A stretch of 64,000 nucleotides of DNA, taken from positions 248,001 to 312,000 of the forward strand of contig NZ_JBMOUD010000004.1 of the NCBI RefSeq assembly GCF_049319665.1, given 5' to 3'. The notes under the pieces were generated by a model. The model was not told the origin of the DNA and searched no databases. It was given only the letters and a program-made list of their open reading frames with translations. Positions within the stretch are counted from its first letter, which is position 1. Each line of letters starts with the position of its first letter. The position numbers and the translations under genes are program-made. Of this stretch, positions 36,700-45,056 are shown in pieces. The DNA is from JBMOUD01 sp049319665. GTDB taxonomy: Bacteria; Pseudomonadota; Gammaproteobacteria; Enterobacterales; Enterobacteriaceae.

Positions 36700-37554
36700 G
36701 TGGTCTTGATGATTGTCAGCGGCCGTTCCGGTTCGGGGAAGTCTGTTGCCTTACGTGCCTTAGAGGACATGGGGTTTTACTGTGTCGATAACTTGCCGGT
36801 AGTGCTATTGCCTCAGCTTGCTCAAACGCTTGCTGAACGCAATACTTCTGCCGCCGTGAGCATCGACGTGCGTAATATGCCGGAAACGCCGGAAGTCTAC
36901 GAGCATGCCATCACCCAGCTACCTGCTAGCTTCTCTCCGCAGTTACTGTTCCTTGATGCCGATCGCAATACGCTGATCCGTCGTTACAGCGATACCCGTC
37001 GTCTGCATCCTCTTTCAAGCAAAAATCTGTCGCTGGAAAGCGCGATTGATGAAGAGAGCGATCTACTCGAGCCGCTGCGTTCTAGCGCTGACCTGATTAT
37101 TGATACCTCAGAAATGTCGGTTCATGAGTTGGCTGAAATGCTACGTACCCGTCTGTTGGGTAAACGTGAACGCGAGCTGACGATGGTGTTTGAATCTTTC
37201 GGTTTCAAACACGGCATTCCAATCGATGCCGATTACGTTTTCGATGTGCGTTTTCTTCCTAACCCGCACTGGGATCCAAAATTAAGGCCGATGACCGGTT
37301 TAGATAAACCGGTTGCCGCCTTCCTGGATAGACATACCGAAGTCCATAACTTTATCTATCAAACCCGTAGCTATCTCGAGCAATGGCTGCCAATGCTGGA
37401 AACCAATAACCGCAGCTATCTGACTGTAGCCATTGGCTGTACCGGCGGTAAGCACCGTTCAGTCTACGTTGCCGAGCAATTAGCCGACTATTTCCGTTCC
37501 CGTGGGAAGAATGTTCAATCGCGCCACCGCACGCTGGAAAAACGTAAATCATGA
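36700..37554 (+). CDS. rapZ: RapZ, RNase adapter for GlmZ
   Basis: 284 residues from GTG 36700, almost identical to E. coli RapZ. P-loop GRSGSGKS at the N-terminus; C-terminal RNA-binding part GGKHRSVYVAEQLADYF and HRTLEKRK. It delivers the sRNA GlmZ to RNase E when glucosamine-6-phosphate is plentiful. Overlaps npr by 4 bp. Confidence 0.98.
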   Translation: MVLMIVSGRSGSGKSVALRALEDMGFYCVDNLPVVLLPQLAQTLAERNTSAAVSIDVRNMPETPEVYEHAITQLPASFSPQLLFLDADRNTLIRRYSDTRRLHPLSSKNLSLESAIDEESDLLEPLRSSADLIIDTSEMSVHELAEMLRTRLLGKRERELTMVFESFGFKHGIPIDADYVFDVRFLPNPHWDPKLRPMTGLDKPVAAFLDRHTEVHNFIYQTRSYLEQWLPMLETNNRSYLTVAIGCTGGKHRSVYVAEQLADYFRSRGKNVQSRHRTLEKRKS

Positions 37555-37823
37555 CCGTTAAACAAACAGTAGAAATCAAAAATCGGCTGGGCATGCACGC
37601 CCGCCCGGCGATGAAGTTGTTTGAGTTGGTACAAAGTTTTGAGTCTGAAGTGATGCTACGCAATGATGCGGGTATTGAAGCCGAAGCCAGCAGCGTTATT
37701 GCCTTGCTGATGCTCGATTCGCCAAAAGGCCAGCAGATTGAAATTGAGGCCACCGGCTCAGATGAGACACAGGCGTTAAAAGCGGTAATCGATCTGATAA
37801 ATTCAGGCTTTGATGAAGATTAA
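37551..37823 (+). CDS. npr: NPr, phosphocarrier of the nitrogen PTS
   Basis: 90 residues, HPr fold; the phosphorylated His lies in RLGMHARPAMKLFELV. Passes phosphate from PtsP to PtsN. Start overlaps the rapZ stop (ATGA). Confidence 0.97.
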   Translation: MTVKQTVEIKNRLGMHARPAMKLFELVQSFESEVMLRNDAGIEAEASSVIALLMLDSPKGQQIEIEATGSDETQALKAVIDLINSGFDED

Positions 37824-37850
37824 GAGCTTGCCACGGTAAGCTCTTAATCT
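37817..37850. terminator. Inverted repeat ending npr and the regulator gene
   Basis: AGATTAAGAGCTT / AAGCTCTTAATCT, a perfect 13-bp stem with an 8-base loop that includes the npr stop codon. Weak T-richness on either side; lies between convergent genes. Confidence 0.65.
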
Positions 37851-37873
37851 ACTAGTATTTAAGCAATAAAGAA

Positions 37874-39790
37874 TTAAATACGACTCAGGCAATCAATAGC
37901 AATGGCTTTGAAGCTATCGAAATTCTCGCTGCTTAATAAGCGGCTCATAGAACGCTCGCGCACAAAGGTGACGAACAGGTCATAAATTGCCATCGCCTCT
38001 TCGTAATCAGCCTTGCTAATTGCCAGCAGGAAAATCACGTGCGCGGTTTCACCTTCTCCCCAGACAATACCTTGCGGTGATAACACCGTAATCACCACCG
38101 TTTTCTTCGCCAGCAGCCCGAGTGAGTGCGGCAAAGCAATCCCTTCACCCAGCATAGTAGAAACAATCTCTTCTCGTTCCAGAACCGATGGATAGAAGGC
38201 CTCATCAACGTAACCTTCCTCTTCCAGCTGGGTACACACCAAACGGAATAACTGCGCTTGGGTCATCGGTTCATTTAAAATCATAAAGTGGCGTTGATCG
38301 AAGAATTTCTCCAGCATATAAGGCCGCGTGCGGTCCACCAGCACTAACTTGCCTAATTGTGCCATCTGATATTCGGTAGGAAACGGTGATAACACCACCA
38401 CTGGCTTATTACGCTCGGTTAACCGACCGTTAGAAATAACAAAATCTTCGTCGATACTCTGACATTTTTCGTAATCACGTAGGGTAATGACCTGAGTGAC
38501 CTCAATTTGCGGGAACTTGCGTGCAATCTGCGCTTGGATCATCCGTACGGTCGAATTGGCGGTATCGCAGACCAACATGGCCCGCGGATGACGTTGATAG
38601 CCAATATTGTAATGCCGCTCCAGGCCCACGCCGATATGCAATACCAAAAAACCTATCTCGTTTTCACTGAGCGTATAAGGCGTATATTTTCCCCAACTTG
38701 ATACCGCCGCCAGCGTCACATCGTAGGCCATCGGATAGTGCTGCTTAATATTATTAAGCAGAGGATTGGGGATATTTATCTGATACTTCACCCGAGTAAT
38801 CATGGCTTTAATATGGGTAAGCAGGTCAGTTCTTAGCTGCTTATCACCTTGCAAATCATAGTTATAGTGCGCATTGATATAGTCGAGGATATAGTCCACC
38901 AGTGATTCATCATCATCGGCGTTAATATCAGTTGGCAGAATATTTTGTACCCGACGGGCGGCAATATTCACCCGTAAATAGGCCTCTTCCGCTGCGGGGA
39001 TCGCCTTGCCCGCCATATTTCGCAACTCGGCCGCTAACTTGGTAGACACCCGTTCAACTGCAGGATCGCCCTCTTCAGCATCAAAGTCAGTCAGCGGATA
39101 GCCGCCAGCAATACGCTTTAATGCCACCGCACAGTAGAGGATTAGGTATTTCTCCCCTTCATCAGTCAGTTGAATCGCCGACTGGGTTAATAACTGATGC
39201 ATAAATTCGGTCAAAGGGGTCAACACTGCGGGTTCGAAGCTTTCTGCTTTCAGCAGCGGGTTAATTTGGTCTTCACTGTTTAACTGAAAGACCAAATCGG
39301 TCAGGCAGGCGCGAATTGCCAGCTCAGACCCGAACAATTTCATGCCGTAACGCGGTTTGGTTTCGATATTTAGGTGATAGCCTGTCAGATGTTCTCTAAC
39401 CTCAGCCATATCATTTTGCAACGTCCCCCGGCTGATGAACCACTCATCGGCCAGGTCTTCCAACTTAAGAGAAAAAGCAGAGGTTAAAAAACGAATCAAC
39501 AACGCATTGACCCGCTCAGCCGCAGTACGTGGCGTAGGGTTGACGCGGCGATTAAGCTCAGCAAAGGCGGCAAACAGTTCGCTGTCATCAACAGTCAGCT
39601 GATAACCACTGCCGCGACTGTGTACAAAACGCGCGCCATATTGCGCCATGATCTCATTGAGCGCGGTAATATCCGCGCGCACCGTACGCGTCGAGACAGC
39701 CAAACGCTTTGCCAGCTCTTCCTGCGGCAAAGTCTCAGCCTGTAAAGCGTCAAATAAATGCGCCAATCGTTGATTAGGAAATCTCACCAT
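37874..39790 (-). CDS. PRD/PTS-domain transcriptional regulator (Mga/FrvR-like)
   Basis: 638 residues from ATG 39790, with AAGGA 2 nt upstream; the longer frame would run through an intergenic repeat. Order: HTH (ELAKRLAVSTRTVRADI), second Mga-type HTH (LADEWFISRGTLQNDMAEV), PRD1 (about 185-290), PRD2 (about 300-410; His in LLTHIKAM and LVLHIGVG), GatB-type EIIB (about 415-500; LVCDTANST with the Cys) and EIIA (about 505-638; GIALPHS). Its DNA-binding activity is set by PTS phosphorylation. In PRD1 the second His position reads LYCAVALKR, a Cys. Last gene of a catabolic cluster it probably controls. It is not the sigma-54-type DgaR. Confidence 0.85.
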   Translation of the reverse strand: MVRFPNQRLAHLFDALQAETLPQEELAKRLAVSTRTVRADITALNEIMAQYGARFVHSRGSGYQLTVDDSELFAAFAELNRRVNPTPRTAAERVNALLIRFLTSAFSLKLEDLADEWFISRGTLQNDMAEVREHLTGYHLNIETKPRYGMKLFGSELAIRACLTDLVFQLNSEDQINPLLKAESFEPAVLTPLTEFMHQLLTQSAIQLTDEGEKYLILYCAVALKRIAGGYPLTDFDAEEGDPAVERVSTKLAAELRNMAGKAIPAAEEAYLRVNIAARRVQNILPTDINADDDESLVDYILDYINAHYNYDLQGDKQLRTDLLTHIKAMITRVKYQINIPNPLLNNIKQHYPMAYDVTLAAVSSWGKYTPYTLSENEIGFLVLHIGVGLERHYNIGYQRHPRAMLVCDTANSTVRMIQAQIARKFPQIEVTQVITLRDYEKCQSIDEDFVISNGRLTERNKPVVVLSPFPTEYQMAQLGKLVLVDRTRPYMLEKFFDQRHFMILNEPMTQAQLFRLVCTQLEEEGYVDEAFYPSVLEREEIVSTMLGEGIALPHSLGLLAKKTVVITVLSPQGIVWGEGETAHVIFLLAISKADYEEAMAIYDLFVTFVRERSMSRLLSSENFDSFKAIAIDCLSRI

Positions 39791-39807
39791 CGTCCTTTCG
39801 CTATTTG

Positions 39808-39889
39808 TATACCCAAGAAACGTCAAGTTACAGGTAGGCAGCAATCGAGAGCAGCCACCAACCCTGCAATTTAAAGTATGACGGGTATA
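39808..39889. repeat. Imperfect palindromic intergenic repeat, 82 bp
   Basis: Begins TATACCC and ends GGGTATA; the arms are related inverted versions of each other (GTCAAGTTACAGGTAGGCAGC against the complement of GCTGCC...CTGCAATTTAAAGTATGAC). I recognise its style as the dispersed repeats of Yersinia intergenic regions, which read TATACCC...TTGAAGTTGCAG. It sits between the lactonase and regulator genes. Confidence 0.6.
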
Positions 39890-39972
39890 ACTTTTAAAAA
39901 TTAACGGTGGGATAACCCCATGTCGTCCCACCGATTGATAGCAAACTTATTGCCAAGCGCATCGCTCAAAAA

Positions 39973-41166
39973 TCAGGGCACAATCACCATCTGTGACGGG
40001 CTGCCTATTGCAGTATAGTCGTCAATAAAAGTTAGCTTGCCATCCTGAGGTTCAATCTTAAATCGCGTGATGTTATCGCTACGCTGATTCATGGCATAAA
40101 CATACTGGCCATTGGCTGATAAAGTCAGCGTGCGTGGATAATCTCCGTGCGTCCAGACTTCGCCCCCCCAATGTAACTCGCCCTCTGCATTAACATTGAT
40201 CAACGCAATACTGTTATGCAGGCGGTTTGCAACATAGAGATGACGCCCGTCATGGCTAAGTACGATCCCAGCGGCAAAATTAGTGCCTTTATAACTGACA
40301 GGAAGAGTCGACAGACTGTGTAATTCGCTCAGCGTGCCTTTTTCAGCATCAAAACGATAACTGGTCAGTACCGAGGCTTCTTCATTGATTAAGAAAACGA
40401 TTTTTCCATTAGGGTGGAAGACAAAATGTCGAGGGCCAGCTCCCGGCGACGACGCCGAGATAAAGGCTGGTGTATTGGCTTCCAACTTACCGTTGTTCAG
40501 TTTCCACTGATAGATACGATCCAAACCAAGATCGGTCGAGAACACAAACTTACCGCTAGGATCGGTGGCGATCATATGAGCATGCGGGCCATTATGATCG
40601 CTGGCAGCAAAACTACCTTCCACCGCTGCCGCAGGTTTCGCCGCGCCCGCAAGGCCTTGATCCTGCTGAACATCGCTGGCCTCCCCCAGTTTTCCGCTGC
40701 TATCAATTGGGAAGACGGCAACCGCGCCGCTAATGTAATTGGCTACCAGTAAACGATCGCCTGTTGGCGTCAAAGAGAGATAAACCGGACCGGCTCCCTG
40801 CGAATCAACCTGATTAATCAGCGTCAGGCTACCGTCCTGCGAATTAATACGGTAGGCCGCAATCGCGCCATGTTTTCCGCCATTGTAGTTATCGATTTCA
40901 CTACCAACATATAGCGTTTTGCCATCGTGGCTGGCAACCAATTGCGACTGATTAGGTAATTGGCTGACGAGTACCCGTTCACTCAGTGCGCCACTCTTTG
41001 TATCAAGCTTGAAGCGGTACAATCCTTCCCCGTTAGGGTTGTAAGTACCGACATAAGCATAGTATGTCGTTGCTTGCGTCATCACTTTCTCTGCAGCCAT
41101 CAGCGGTGTAGCGGACATTGCCAATAGCGCTGATGATAGGCCTGAAATAAACAACCAGTTTCTCAT
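39973..41166 (-). CDS. Periplasmic seven-bladed beta-propeller lactonase (YbhE family)
   Basis: 397 residues with a Sec signal peptide (MRNWLFISGLSSALLAMSATPLMA). Lactonase-family propeller repeats: YYAYVGTYNPNGEGLYRF, NYISGAVAVFP, GPHAHMIATDPSGKFVFS, GPRHFVFHPNGKIVFLI, RHLYVANRLHNSIA. Cytosolic relatives hydrolyse 6-phosphogluconolactone; export suggests a non-phosphorylated lactone substrate in the periplasm. It is 111 bp after the aldolase gene with a hairpin between them. Assigning it to the same pathway is inference from position. Confidence 0.85.
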   Translation of the reverse strand: MRNWLFISGLSSALLAMSATPLMAAEKVMTQATTYYAYVGTYNPNGEGLYRFKLDTKSGALSERVLVSQLPNQSQLVASHDGKTLYVGSEIDNYNGGKHGAIAAYRINSQDGSLTLINQVDSQGAGPVYLSLTPTGDRLLVANYISGAVAVFPIDSSGKLGEASDVQQDQGLAGAAKPAAAVEGSFAASDHNGPHAHMIATDPSGKFVFSTDLGLDRIYQWKLNNGKLEANTPAFISASSPGAGPRHFVFHPNGKIVFLINEEASVLTSYRFDAEKGTLSELHSLSTLPVSYKGTNFAAGIVLSHDGRHLYVANRLHNSIALINVNAEGELHWGGEVWTHGDYPRTLTLSANGQYVYAMNQRSDNITRFKIEPQDGKLTFIDDYTAIGSPSQMVIVP

Positions 41167-41238
41167 ATTCTATCCCCATAAAATACGCGGGATCATTTTC
41201 CCGCATATTTAGGTCGCTGATTCTACAAATAAAAGTGA

Positions 41239-41275
41239 CTTATCCTGCTTTTTGATATGCACCGCGCAGGATAAG
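41239..41275 (-). terminator. Intercistronic hairpin between aldolase and lactonase genes
   Basis: CTTATCCTGC (41239-41248) and GCAGGATAAG (41266-41275), perfect 10-bp arms, 3 nt after the aldolase stop. On the minus strand TCACTTTTATTT follows, so it may partially terminate or stabilise the upstream mRNA. Confidence 0.6.
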
Positions 41276-41277
41276 GT

Positions 41278-42018
41278 TTAGCCCACCAGTTTTTTCACGC
41301 TGGCTAACAGTGTTTTGACATCCTGCGGGCGGGTATTACCGCTGGCGCTATCAATGATTGAGCTGTAAATATGCGGGATCACTTTGCTCACACCGGCTTC
41401 CAGCGCGATGGTGACAATCTCTTCAAAGTTTTCCAGATCGATACCACCGGTTGGCTCCAGCCAGAAATCATGCTGCGCACAGGCTTTGGCAACGGCAGTG
41501 TATTCTTCACGCGTTTTCAGGCCGCCCATTGGGAAATATTTCACCGAGCTACCGCCCATATCTTTTAGCAATGCAATAGCGGTTTCTATCGGCACAATGC
41601 CATCACTGGCAGCAGAACTCAGAGGACCAGTGGAGATTTTCACCATCCCTACTTTGCCGGTTGGCGAAATCAGGCCGTTAACGATGCTGTCATTCTGGCC
41701 AAGCAACGCACGACTGGTACCAACGCCGGTAAACACTTGATTGACGTGCTGGGGCTGCACTTGCTGGGAAATCTGACTGACCATCAACGACTGGCGCGGA
41801 TCGCCTGCGCCCAGCCCGACCGATAGCGCGTTGTCGATAAGCGCGGCGTAAGCCTTCATATCTTCTACCGCGCTGGCGACATCAGCATAGTTCTTCGATA
41901 ACACACCAACCAATACATGGCCTTCCGCCGCTTCGTAGATCTCACGGGCATTGTCTTTCGAGCCAGCCAAGACGTTCAAACATACGCGGTCGCGGTAATA
42001 ATTCGGGGTAAGCTTCAT
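41278..42018 (-). CDS. KDGP aldolase family protein (DgaF-like)
   Basis: 246 residues, matching the KDGP-aldolase family (Pfam KDGP_aldolase). Motifs: VCLNVLAGSKDNAREIYEAA, GAGDPRQS, GGSSVKYFPMGGLKTREEY (likely Schiff-base Lys) and WLEPTGGIDLENF. DgaF cleaves 2-keto-3-deoxy-6-phosphogluconate to pyruvate and glyceraldehyde 3-phosphate in Salmonella D-glucosaminate catabolism. Forty-six bp after the DgaE-like gene. The symbol is withheld because the associated transporter differs from the mannose-type PTS of the dga operon. Confidence 0.88.
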   Translation of the reverse strand: MKLTPNYYRDRVCLNVLAGSKDNAREIYEAAEGHVLVGVLSKNYADVASAVEDMKAYAALIDNALSVGLGAGDPRQSLMVSQISQQVQPQHVNQVFTGVGTSRALLGQNDSIVNGLISPTGKVGMVKISTGPLSSAASDGIVPIETAIALLKDMGGSSVKYFPMGGLKTREEYTAVAKACAQHDFWLEPTGGIDLENFEEIVTIALEAGVSKVIPHIYSSIIDSASGNTRPQDVKTLLASVKKLVG

Positions 42019-42064
42019 GCTCTTCTCCAGTTATTTTTTCTTAATTAGTTTTTTGGATGATTTT

Positions 42065-43171
42065 TTAAACGAATAACTGCTTGATGCACTGCGCGATAAT
42101 CTCGAGCTGCGGCGGCGTGACGCTGCGCACATCGACTTCGATTTTGCCTTCATTAGCGCGGTAACCGCGGAAGTAGATGGCGATCTCACCGGTTTTTAGC
42201 GCATCAACAATGGCTTTGGTTTTCCAACCGAGTGTCGCTTCATCAAAGGCGATTTCGGTACGGGCGATATCACGTCCGGCACTATCCCACACTACGCGAG
42301 CAGACACGCCGTTCAGTTTATTTAGGCTGTCGATAAACGGTGTCATTTTGTCGACCATTTCCTGGCCGGTGGTTTTTGGCAGTTGGGTATAGCTTTCAAT
42401 CGCCTGAGTCAGACCGAGGATGCCTTCTTTACCTACTTTCATTGCCCGACCAATACCGTTGGATTGCAACTTAACCCATTCGACATAGTGGTGTTTACCC
42501 AATACCAAGCCGCTTGTTGGCCCTTCAATGGCTTTAGCACCGCTGTAAATCACCAGTGAAGCGCCCATCTGGTAATAACAGGTCAGGTCTTCTTCTGCGG
42601 CAGCATCGACGATCAGCGGCAGATTATGTTCGCGGGCAACGGCAGCCGCTTCTTCAACAGACAAAATGCTTTTCTGCACCGAGTGGTGCGATTTGATATA
42701 CAGCAGCGCCACTGTGCGTGGCGTGATTGCTGCCGCAAACTGCGCCGCAGAACATTCGTTGGCGTAGCCCGCTTCGCGGATTTTTCCGCCGCCCAGCGTC
42801 ACCATTGTCGCCACCGGCGCACCAAAGTTAACGTTATGACCTTTCGGTAATACAATCTCATTAGGCACGTTAAGCGGTTCAGCGTGCAGATTTTCCAGCA
42901 GCCAAGCGTCGTCTTTAACGATCACTGCCGCCACCGACTGTGCAATACCAGAAGAAGCACAAGACACCACCACTGCATTCTCAACATTGAGCATCTTGGC
43001 AATGTAAGCGCCGGTTTTATTCACCAGATCTTTCATTTCAAAGAAGTGATTCAAGCCGTAGTTCACGACGTCGGCGACTTCAGCTCTCGGCGTGGAAACA
43101 CCAAGAATAGTCATACGGCCAGAAGCGTTAATAACTTGTTTTAAATTATATTTTTCATAAAGTGATGACAT
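42065..43171 (-). CDS. DgaE-family PLP-dependent ammonia-lyase (SelA-like fold)
   Basis: 368 residues from ATG 43171 (MSSLYEKYNLKQVINASGRM); it overlaps the preceding amidohydrolase by 17 bp. SelA/DgaE fold type I enzyme: VVSCASSGIAQSVAAVI binds the cofactor phosphate, LIVDAAAEEDL gives the Asp, and IYSGAKAIEGP the Schiff-base Lys. DgaE removes ammonia from D-glucosaminate 6-phosphate to give 2-keto-3-deoxygluconate 6-phosphate. It is not SelA: the gene pairs with an aldolase. Confidence 0.87.
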   Translation of the reverse strand: MSSLYEKYNLKQVINASGRMTILGVSTPRAEVADVVNYGLNHFFEMKDLVNKTGAYIAKMLNVENAVVVSCASSGIAQSVAAVIVKDDAWLLENLHAEPLNVPNEIVLPKGHNVNFGAPVATMVTLGGGKIREAGYANECSAAQFAAAITPRTVALLYIKSHHSVQKSILSVEEAAAVAREHNLPLIVDAAAEEDLTCYYQMGASLVIYSGAKAIEGPTSGLVLGKHHYVEWVKLQSNGIGRAMKVGKEGILGLTQAIESYTQLPKTTGQEMVDKMTPFIDSLNKLNGVSARVVWDSAGRDIARTEIAFDEATLGWKTKAIVDALKTGEIAIYFRGYRANEGKIEVDVRSVTPPQLEIIAQCIKQLFV

Positions 43172-44294
43172 GATTTGCTTTCCCTTCATCGGTTAATACA
43201 GCCTCACCCGCCACGACGGCGACCAGAGGAACCAGACAGGACTCTCCTTCAACCGACACATTGTCTGAGTCCACAAATACCTGCGGCTGTTGGCGAGTCT
43301 CAAAAATAGTCAGATCGGCGTCGTATCCCACTTCAAGCTGGCCTTTAGCCGATAGCTTCAGTGCCTTAGCTGCATTGAGCGTGACGCAGGCGATGATCTG
43401 CTCTAGCGTCATCCCACAAATAAAGAATTTAGACATCACATGCGCGAGGCTGCGAACCGGACCATTAATACGATTGCGGCAGTAAATATCCGAGCTGATG
43501 GTGTGCGGCAAAATACCCTGTTTTATTGCCGTGCGAGCGACGTCAAAACTGAAGCTGGCGCTACCGTGACCAACATCAAGCAGCACACCGCGATCTAACG
43601 CTCGTTTAATCGCATCACGCAGTTGGCCTTCAGGGGTAAGAATGCGGTTAGGTTTACCGTTGTAGCAGTGAGTAACGATATCGCCAGCGTCCAGCACATC
43701 AGCAATATCATCCAGATTCGGTGGGTTGTTACCAATGTGCACCATCAGAGGTAACTGGTTGTTCTCTTTTTGCATCTCTTTAGCACGCAGCAATGGCTTA
43801 AGGCCATTTTCACCGACTACGCTGCTGCTCATTCGCGCTTTCAGACCGACGATAAACTGCGGATTTTTTTTAATCGCCTGATGTACACAAAGTTTGTCGA
43901 TTTGCGCCATATCGGCCAGCTCATTTTGTGTAACGATGCCGGTACGGGAGATATTCAAGAAGGCGTAAACGTTAGTTTTTGCTTGGCGAGTCAGTTGATA
44001 CAGATCTTCGACATCATCCGCACCGGTGCTGCCTGCATCGATAACCGTGGTCACGCCGGTAGCAACACCAATTAAGTCCGCTTCATCATGGTAGATAGGT
44101 GATTTGGGATAACAGTGAACATGGGCGTCAATCCAGCCGGCACTCACCCAATATTTGCCTTGAAGATCGAGTGTACGGGAAGCGGTAATGCTCTCGTCCA
44201 ATGTGCCGATGGCAGCAAATTTGCCGTTTTGAATGGCGATATCAGTCAGGCTGCCATCAACCAACTTTGCCCGTCTGACGATCAGATCATACAT
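43155..44294 (-). CDS. Amidohydrolase/deacetylase family metallohydrolase
   Basis: 379 residues, dihydroorotase-like TIM barrel. Metal ligands visible: HVH in WIDAHVHCY, probable carbamylated Lys in FIVGLKARMSS, His in LMVHIGNNPP, His in VTHCYNGKPN, and Asp in TISSDIYCRN. Such enzymes hydrolyse cyclic or N-acyl amide bonds; next to DgaE/DgaF homologues, N-deacylation of an amino-sugar acid is the likely role. Exact substrate unknown. A strong hairpin separates it from the upstream membrane-protein gene. Confidence 0.85.
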   Translation of the reverse strand: MYDLIVRRAKLVDGSLTDIAIQNGKFAAIGTLDESITASRTLDLQGKYWVSAGWIDAHVHCYPKSPIYHDEADLIGVATGVTTVIDAGSTGADDVEDLYQLTRQAKTNVYAFLNISRTGIVTQNELADMAQIDKLCVHQAIKKNPQFIVGLKARMSSSVVGENGLKPLLRAKEMQKENNQLPLMVHIGNNPPNLDDIADVLDAGDIVTHCYNGKPNRILTPEGQLRDAIKRALDRGVLLDVGHGSASFSFDVARTAIKQGILPHTISSDIYCRNRINGPVRSLAHVMSKFFICGMTLEQIIACVTLNAAKALKLSAKGQLEVGYDADLTIFETRQQPQVFVDSDNVSVEGESCLVPLVAVVAGEAVLTDEGKANHVITL

Positions 44295-44350
44295 AAAATG
44301 ATTCTCCGTAAACTTGCGTTCCGTAACGAGAGAAGCCTCATCCGTTACGC

Positions 44351-44377
44351 GGCTGCGAGGACGACCTCCTCGCAGCC
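44351..44377. repeat. Intercistronic hairpin between DUF4310 and amidohydrolase genes
   Basis: GGCTGCGAGGA / TCCTCGCAGCC, a perfect 11-bp GC-rich stem with a 5-base loop and no T-run. More likely an mRNA-stability or processing element than a terminator. Confidence 0.65.
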
Positions 44378-44393
44378 TGGTATCTGCTAACTC

Positions 44394-45047
44394 TTATAAT
44401 GAAACTGGGAAGAAATAACCGAGCAGCATAGCGCCGAGGATCGCCCCACCGGTGATCGGCTTTTGCCAAATATAAAATCCTAGTGCGCCGAGTAACGATC
44501 CCAAACCAATTGGGATTGACGCCGTCATCGCCGACAGAATAATCAGCGGCCCAAGGAAACGGCCCGAGGAGTTCCCTGCCCCCATCATCACATCAGCACC
44601 AAACGTTGAGTTGCCTTGGTTGATGGTAAATTTACGCGCCAGAATAATTATGTATCCGACCGCCAGGCCAAGCACCAGACCCGTGATCAGAGACGCCGCA
44701 AAGTTAGTGACCGGGAAAAAAATCCCTGCGCCTAACAATAATGCCGGCACGCCCAGCCCAATCCCGGTCTGGATAGCACCGCCAATATCCAAAATACCGA
44801 CCAGAGAACCTTCGATAATGCGTGCAAACAGGAAACTGGCACCAAAGGCCGCTACCGCACCATAAGCGCCGGTTTCCATCCCGGAGCGCAGCATTGAGAC
44901 AAAGGCCACTTCGTTAAAAGCACCGATGCCGTAGGTGTAATACATATGGGTCCCGGCAAATACGCCCGCAGAGAGCAACCCGACGAAAATCGGGAATGAC
45001 CACTCGGCGTACCAGAAACCACTTTTGGCTTGTTCTTCCATTTTCAT
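44394..45047 (-). CDS. DUF4310 membrane protein, putative permease subunit
   Basis: 217 residues with about six hydrophobic spans and many Gly-rich turns (GAGIFFPVTNFAASLITGLVLG, GAGNSSGRFLGPL). Matches the family I know as DUF4310, which always travels with DUF4311, DUF4312 and SFCGS proteins. Function not established. Nine bp after the DUF4311 gene; the pair probably forms one membrane complex, the best candidate for the cluster's transporter. Confidence 0.8.
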   Translation of the reverse strand: MKMEEQAKSGFWYAEWSFPIFVGLLSAGVFAGTHMYYTYGIGAFNEVAFVSMLRSGMETGAYGAVAAFGASFLFARIIEGSLVGILDIGGAIQTGIGLGVPALLLGAGIFFPVTNFAASLITGLVLGLAVGYIIILARKFTINQGNSTFGADVMMGAGNSSGRFLGPLIILSAMTASIPIGLGSLLGALGFYIWQKPITGGAILGAMLLGYFFPVSL

Positions 45048-45056
45048 GATCCCCTA

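Noticed and set aside
39973..41166. Cytosolic 6-phosphogluconolactonase (pgl)
   Set aside because: A clear Sec signal peptide places it in the periplasm, where 6-phosphogluconolactone is not expected.
42065..43171. Selenocysteine synthase SelA
   Set aside because: Fold is shared, but length, the pairing with a KDGP aldolase and the absence of selB or tRNA-Sec genes fit the DgaE family.
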